A stretch of DNA of 64,000 nucleotides from Cellulomonas sp. URHE0023 (lineage in GTDB: Bacteria > Actinomycetota > Actinomycetes > Actinomycetales > Cellulomonadaceae), in the NCBI RefSeq assembly GCF_000688475.1, contig NZ_JIAN01000005.1, positions 62,001 through 126,000 on the forward strand. Reading direction: 5' to 3'. The notes beneath the pieces were generated by a model. That model saw only the letters and a list, made by a program, of their open reading frames with translations. It had not been told where the DNA came from and ran no database searches. Below are positions 60,797 through 64,000 of this stretch, in pieces. The position numbers and the translations under genes are program-made. Positions within the stretch are counted from its first letter, which is position 1. Each line of letters starts with the position of its first letter.

Positions 60797-60888
60797 GGCG
60801 GTCCTTCGTGGGCCGACTGCCCACGCTCCTCTGGCTCGCCGGCGTGGGCCTCGTCCTGGGAGCACTGCTGGCCGGGCTGCGCGGCTGA
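60793..60888 (+). CDS. 31-residue single-helix membrane peptide
   Basis: A short basic N-terminus (RRSFVGR) followed by one hydrophobic helix (LLWLAGVGLVLGALLAGL). The ATG overlaps the Rieske stop as ATGA, and nearly all third positions are G or C, strong signs of a real coupled gene. It may be a small subunit stabilising the Rieske/four-helix pair. Confidence 0.6.
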   Translation: MRRSFVGRLPTLLWLAGVGLVLGALLAGLRG

Positions 60889-60981
60889 CCACCTGGACGT
60901 GCGCGGACGACGCGACGTGGTCGGGTGTGTCCGGCAGGCGCCACACGGCGATCCGGCGCCGGCGACTGCGAACATGGTCGT

Positions 60982-61767
60982 GTGACGAACGTCGAGCTCT
61001 GGGAACGCAGAGTCGAGTGGCCGCTCGTGGCGGCCGCACTCTTGTTCCTCGTCGCCTACGCGATACCGGTCGTCGACCCGGACCTCCCGGAGCCGCTGCT
61101 GGAGGTCTGCTCGGTCGTGCTCAAGGTGACCTGGGCAGTCTTTGTGGTCGATTACGTGGCCAGGCTCGTGCTGAGCACCGACAGACGGGCCTTCGTCCGG
61201 CACAACCTTCTCGACCTCGCGGTTCTGGCACTGCCCGCACTGCGTCCCCTGCGGCTGCTGCGGCTTCTTGCACTGCTCGCCATCCTCAACAGGGCCGGCG
61301 CCAACAATTTGCGCGGCCGAGTCATCGTCTACGTCGTCGGTGGAACTCTCCTGCTGGTCGTCTGCGGTTCCCTCGCCATCACCGATGCCGAACGGAATCA
61401 ACCCGGCGCGAACATCGAGCACATCGGCGACGGCCTCTGGTGGGCCGTCTCGACCATGACCACCGTCGGCTACGGCGACCGGTATCCGGTCACGACGACC
61501 GGACGGTTCATCGCCGCGGCGCTCATGATCGGCGGGATCGCCCTGCTCGGCGTGATCACGGCGACGCTCGCCTCATGGCTCGTTCAGCGCGTAGCGGAGG
61601 CCAACGACGAGGAACAGGCAGCGACCAGGGCCCAGGTCGACGCCCTCGCGGAGGAAGTGCGCGCGCTGCGCGACCATCTCTCCGCGGGTACCACGGGCAC
61701 GGCATCGGATCTTCAAGGCTGGCATGGGGATCCTCCCGAGGAACGACAGGACGCGGGAAGAGCCTGA
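60982..61767 (+). CDS. Potassium-type ion channel
   Basis: A 261-residue channel subunit with a voltage-sensor-like set of helices (VEWPLVAAALLFLVAYAIPV onwards), an Arg/Leu-rich S4-like segment RPLRLLRLLALLAIL, the selectivity filter TMTTVGYGDRYP near 162, a pore-lining helix, and a C-terminal coiled coil (about 205-235) for tetramerisation. Charges in the S4-like helix are few, so strong voltage gating is not assured. GTG 60982 is chosen as the start nearest the first helix. Confidence 0.88.
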   Translation: MTNVELWERRVEWPLVAAALLFLVAYAIPVVDPDLPEPLLEVCSVVLKVTWAVFVVDYVARLVLSTDRRAFVRHNLLDLAVLALPALRPLRLLRLLALLAILNRAGANNLRGRVIVYVVGGTLLLVVCGSLAITDAERNQPGANIEHIGDGLWWAVSTMTTVGYGDRYPVTTTGRFIAAALMIGGIALLGVITATLASWLVQRVAEANDEEQAATRAQVDALAEEVRALRDHLSAGTTGTASDLQGWHGDPPEERQDAGRA

Positions 61768-62073
61768 ACCGAGCGGCGGCAGATGGAGAGCTCGGTAGCG
61801 GGTGACGCACGTTCGCCGTCGGCCGCTCTCGGCTGGTCCCGTCCGTCCGGGCCCGACAACGCGCGCAGGACCACCACCGTCTGATTGGTCGTCGCGACAC
61901 CGGTGCTCAGCGGCGACGATGGCCACATGGAGATCCTAGGGCGCGCTCATGCGGGCCATGACCTCACCGTTCGTCGCCAGAGTCGAGCGTGCAGACCTTC
62001 CCATGTCCGGCACGCCGGACGCCGTCGAACCCGTTCGGGCTCAGCGGTCGGTGGCGTCCTGCCCTGGGGACGC
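61768..62073. other. 306-base gene-free region
   Basis: Contains a weak hairpin just after the channel gene (ACCGAGC 61768-61774 with GCTCGGT 61790-61796) that may end its transcript, and a segment near 61881-61940 that resembles the promoter and start region of the phzF-like gene at 63240-63303. No supported ORF. Confidence 0.4.
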
Positions 62074-62925
62074 TCACCCGAGAGTCACCGTGACCACGAC
62101 CTCCTCCCCCGCCACGACACTGACGTCGGACACCGTGACTCCGGCAGGGAGCTGAGCTGCGAGGTCGATCCTGCGGTCGGAGGCGGCCGAGATCTTCGAG
62201 CGGAACGGCGCGATGAGTCCCTCCACGACAGGATTGCTGCCCGACATCTTCACGTCGGCGACGTCGAGCACCAACGACCGGTCGATCGACGCCGAGGCGG
62301 TCACGGTCACACCCGCTCGCAGGAACGCCTTCGCCACCTTCGCGTCCGCGCGGACAGTGAGCGCCCGTGGCCCGTCGTTCCGGACGGTGAGGTCGAGCGC
62401 CGTGAGCGTGAAGCCCTTGGACCGGAGAATCCCTGCAAGCGCAGTCCTGGCCGCCGCGACGATGTCCTTGTGCGCTGCTGCGATGCGGGCCGTGCCGACC
62501 GCGGGAGTCGAGTCCGAGGGGGGTCGGACCTCGACGTAGAGCTGGTCGTCCGAACCGAAGGCCCAGTCGAAGTGCAGGTCGCGCGCCGCGATGTCCACGT
62601 CAGCGCGGACACCCATCACCGACGCCGGGTGCGCAGTGACCTCGAGGGTGCGGATGGTCCCTGGGTCGCGACGGGTGACGTCGACCGACGGTGCCGTGAT
62701 CCGCACCCTGCTCAGCCGGTCGTCGTCGACGGTGACACCCGTCGCATCCACCCGAAGCGAAGCAATGTCCGCGCCGTCGAGCACAGCCACCACGTGGGCG
62801 CCGTCGAGGCCACGCACACCAGGCTGCGCGAGGGACGCCAGCAAGGCCCTGATCCGGCTCTCGAGTTCGGTATCGCTCGACGGCACCGGGGCTGCGCCGA
62901 ACGGGAGAGGGTGCGTGTCTGTCAT
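62074..62925 (-). CDS. DUF2993 (LmeA-like) protein
   Basis: A 283-residue beta-rich protein of the DUF2993 type: LESRIRALLASLAQPGVRGL, VRADVDIAARDLHFDWAF, and the C-terminal half GVTVTASASIDRSLVLDVAD, SGSNPVVEGLIAPFRSKIS, AAQLPAGVTVSDVSVVAGE. Mycobacterial LmeA of this family is an envelope phospholipid-binding protein, but this copy has no signal peptide, so location and role are unclear. ATG 62925 or 62937 may start translation. Confidence 0.75.
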   Translation of the reverse strand: MTDTHPLPFGAAPVPSSDTELESRIRALLASLAQPGVRGLDGAHVVAVLDGADIASLRVDATGVTVDDDRLSRVRITAPSVDVTRRDPGTIRTLEVTAHPASVMGVRADVDIAARDLHFDWAFGSDDQLYVEVRPPSDSTPAVGTARIAAAHKDIVAAARTALAGILRSKGFTLTALDLTVRNDGPRALTVRADAKVAKAFLRAGVTVTASASIDRSLVLDVADVKMSGSNPVVEGLIAPFRSKISAASDRRIDLAAQLPAGVTVSDVSVVAGEEVVVTVTLG

Positions 62926-63288
62926 GTCGCGATGCATCCTTCGGACGTGAGGACCTCGTCGGTACCGCGGCGGAGGCGTCCGGTCCGAATGTCCCGCCCG
63001 CCTGCCGGAGGCTCCAGAGCCGTGCGTCGATCGAAGCACAGTTCACACGGGAGCACCCGACGCGGGGATCGCGCGCTGACGACCTGCTGACCAGCGAGGA
63101 CCAGCCGGTCGTCGAGAGCGGGTACCTACCGGGTCCTGCGCCACTGACCTACACCGGCCTGCAGCTCCCCGTCGCCAGCCGTGCTCGGCTCTGCCCTTCG
63201 TCTGGCAGCTCGGGACGACGAGCGCCAACGGCCATCGCTGTCCGACTGGCCGTCGCGGTCCGACGGGATCCGAGGGGACCATGGCGGC
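62926..63288. other. 363-base gene-free region
   Basis: Lies between the divergent DUF2993 and PhzF genes. One plus-strand frame (about 63080-63190, including SEDQPVVESGYLPGPAPL) looks faintly protein-like but has no start or recognisable family. No promoter pair stands out. Confidence 0.4.
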
Positions 63289-64000
63289 ATGGAGATTCTG
63301 CGGTACCGCGCGTTCACCACCGCCGAGCCGAACCCGCAGTCAGGAAACCCGGCCGGTGTCGTGCTGGACGCCGAGGAGCTCAGCGACCGGGACATGCTGC
63401 GGATAGCGGCGGAGCTCGGCTTCAGCGAGACAGCGTTCCTCACAGCGATCGAGCCGGACGCAGCGCGGGTGCGCTACTTCACCCCTCGTGCGGAGATCGC
63501 GTTCTGCGGCCATGCGACGGTCGCGTCGGGAGTGGCACTGGCGCGCTGGCGGAACGCGGCACCCGTGGTGCACCTGACGACGAACGCCGGCCTTGTTCCC
63601 GTGCGGGCGACCGCGGAGCGGGCGACCCTGGAGGCGGTCGAGACCGGCGTCGAGGACCTCGACGGTCGCCTCCTGGACGACCTGCTGAGCGCCCTGCGGC
63701 TCCACCGCGGCGACCTCGACCCCGTGATGCGTCCGGCGCTCGTGCACGGAGGCAACCTGCATCCTCTCGTCATGGTGCGAGAGGGCGTCCTCGAGCGGCT
63801 CGACCATGACGGCGACGCGGTGCTCACGCTGCAGGACGCCCACGGGTGGGACGGCACGGTCCCGGTCGTCCACCGCATCTCGCCGACGCGGTTCGCGTCG
63901 CGCAACCCGTTCCCCCGGGGTGGGATCCGCGAGGACCCCGCGACGGGATCCGCGGCTGCGGGGCTCGGCGCCTACCTGCGGGCCGGCGGGCACATCGACG
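63289..64000 (+). CDS. PhzF-family isomerase/epimerase (3' end outside window)
   Basis: An open frame from ATG 63289 to the window edge gives 237 residues. It has the PhzF fold signatures: RAFTTAEPNPQSGNPAGVVL, the catalytic glutamate in LGFSETAF, FTPRAEIAFCGHATVASGVA at the domain core, and EDPATGSAAAGLGAYL in the second half. Full members are about 270-300 residues, so the last 40-60 are missing. Substrate is unknown; most family members are not phenazine enzymes. Confidence 0.9.
   Translation, partial: MEILRYRAFTTAEPNPQSGNPAGVVLDAEELSDRDMLRIAAELGFSETAFLTAIEPDAARVRYFTPRAEIAFCGHATVASGVALARWRNAAPVVHLTTNAGLVPVRATAERATLEAVETGVEDLDGRLLDDLLSALRLHRGDLDPVMRPALVHGGNLHPLVMVREGVLERLDHDGDAVLTLQDAHGWDGTVPVVHRISPTRFASRNPFPRGGIREDPATGSAAAGLGAYLRAGGHID

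Noticed and set aside
57143..61039. Minus-strand open frame of 1298 codons opposite the flippase-like and Rieske genes
   Set aside because: Arg/Gly/His-rich low-complexity translation without domains; it is the antisense shadow of well-supported plus-strand genes, common in high-GC DNA.
1..64000. Searched for CRISPR arrays, IS ends, integrases, tRNAs and rRNAs
   Set aside because: No repeat-spacer pattern, transposase-like product or tRNA-like cloverleaf was seen by eye; this is weaker than a computed search with tRNAscan-SE and ISfinder.

Overview
The window is chromosomal DNA of a high-GC actinobacterium. Codons end almost always in G or C, GTG starts are common, and many genes have a TANNNT hexamer 6-8 bases before the start codon, as expected of leaderless mRNAs. 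The gene set (an ATPase-less carbohydrate ABC importer with a GH13 glucosidase, a GH3 beta-glucosidase, coproporphyrin-branch haem enzymes, nirBD with siroheme genes) fits a Cellulomonas-like member of the Micrococcales, but genus is inference. I saw no rRNA, tRNA, CRISPR, insertion sequence or prophage. The window cuts an IclR regulator at the left edge and a PhzF-family gene at the right edge.

Layout. 1-6.4 kb: IclR regulator, bifunctional proline dehydrogenase/aldehyde dehydrogenase (putA), a divergent glutamate dehydrogenase and a luciferase-like oxidoreductase; the putA and dehydrogenase products together can run proline to glutamate to 2-oxoglutarate. 6.5-9.9 kb: hemH-hemQ with a META-domain gene, and a membrane protein. 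9.8-16.2 kb: alpha-glucoside locus (LacI regulator, GH13 enzyme, solute-binding lipoprotein, two permeases). 16.4-21.7 kb: soluble Ser/Thr kinase, MarR regulator, NYN-domain protein, and a membrane protein plus a 772-residue heptad-repeat surface protein behind twin direct repeats.

21.7-34.6 kb is a nitrogen and molybdenum district: nirB-nirD-cysG-hemD-cbiX is a tightly overlapping operon that makes siroheme nitrite reductase and its cofactor. narK lies 5 kb away behind a promoter that closely copies that of nirB. Between and beside them are a DUF1697 protein, a HIT protein, a sulfite-oxidase-like molybdoenzyme, a zinc metallopeptidase and an orphan ModA. 34.7-48.5 kb: PPK2, NhaA, two SDR-type enzymes, a DsbA-like protein, Ogt, a DrrAB-like ABC exporter with a divergent WYL regulator, an MscS channel translationally coupled to a uridine-kinase-like protein lacking Walker A, AlkA, and two tandem DUF4349 lipoproteins with duplicated promoters.

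48.7-64 kb: an Mrr-like protein with apparently degraded catalytic residues, GH3 beta-glucosidase, a GT-C glycosyltransferase, three membrane proteins (one with HExxH), a methyltransferase, two very small ORFs, a kinase-like/flippase fusion, a compact Rieske unit (four-helix membrane protein, Rieske protein, 31-residue membrane peptide), a potassium-type channel, a DUF2993 protein and PhzF. The most unusual items are the shared nirB/narK promoter, the duplicated DUF4349 promoters, the Rieske mini-operon, and an orphan terminator at 44.96 kb that implies an unannotated transcript.
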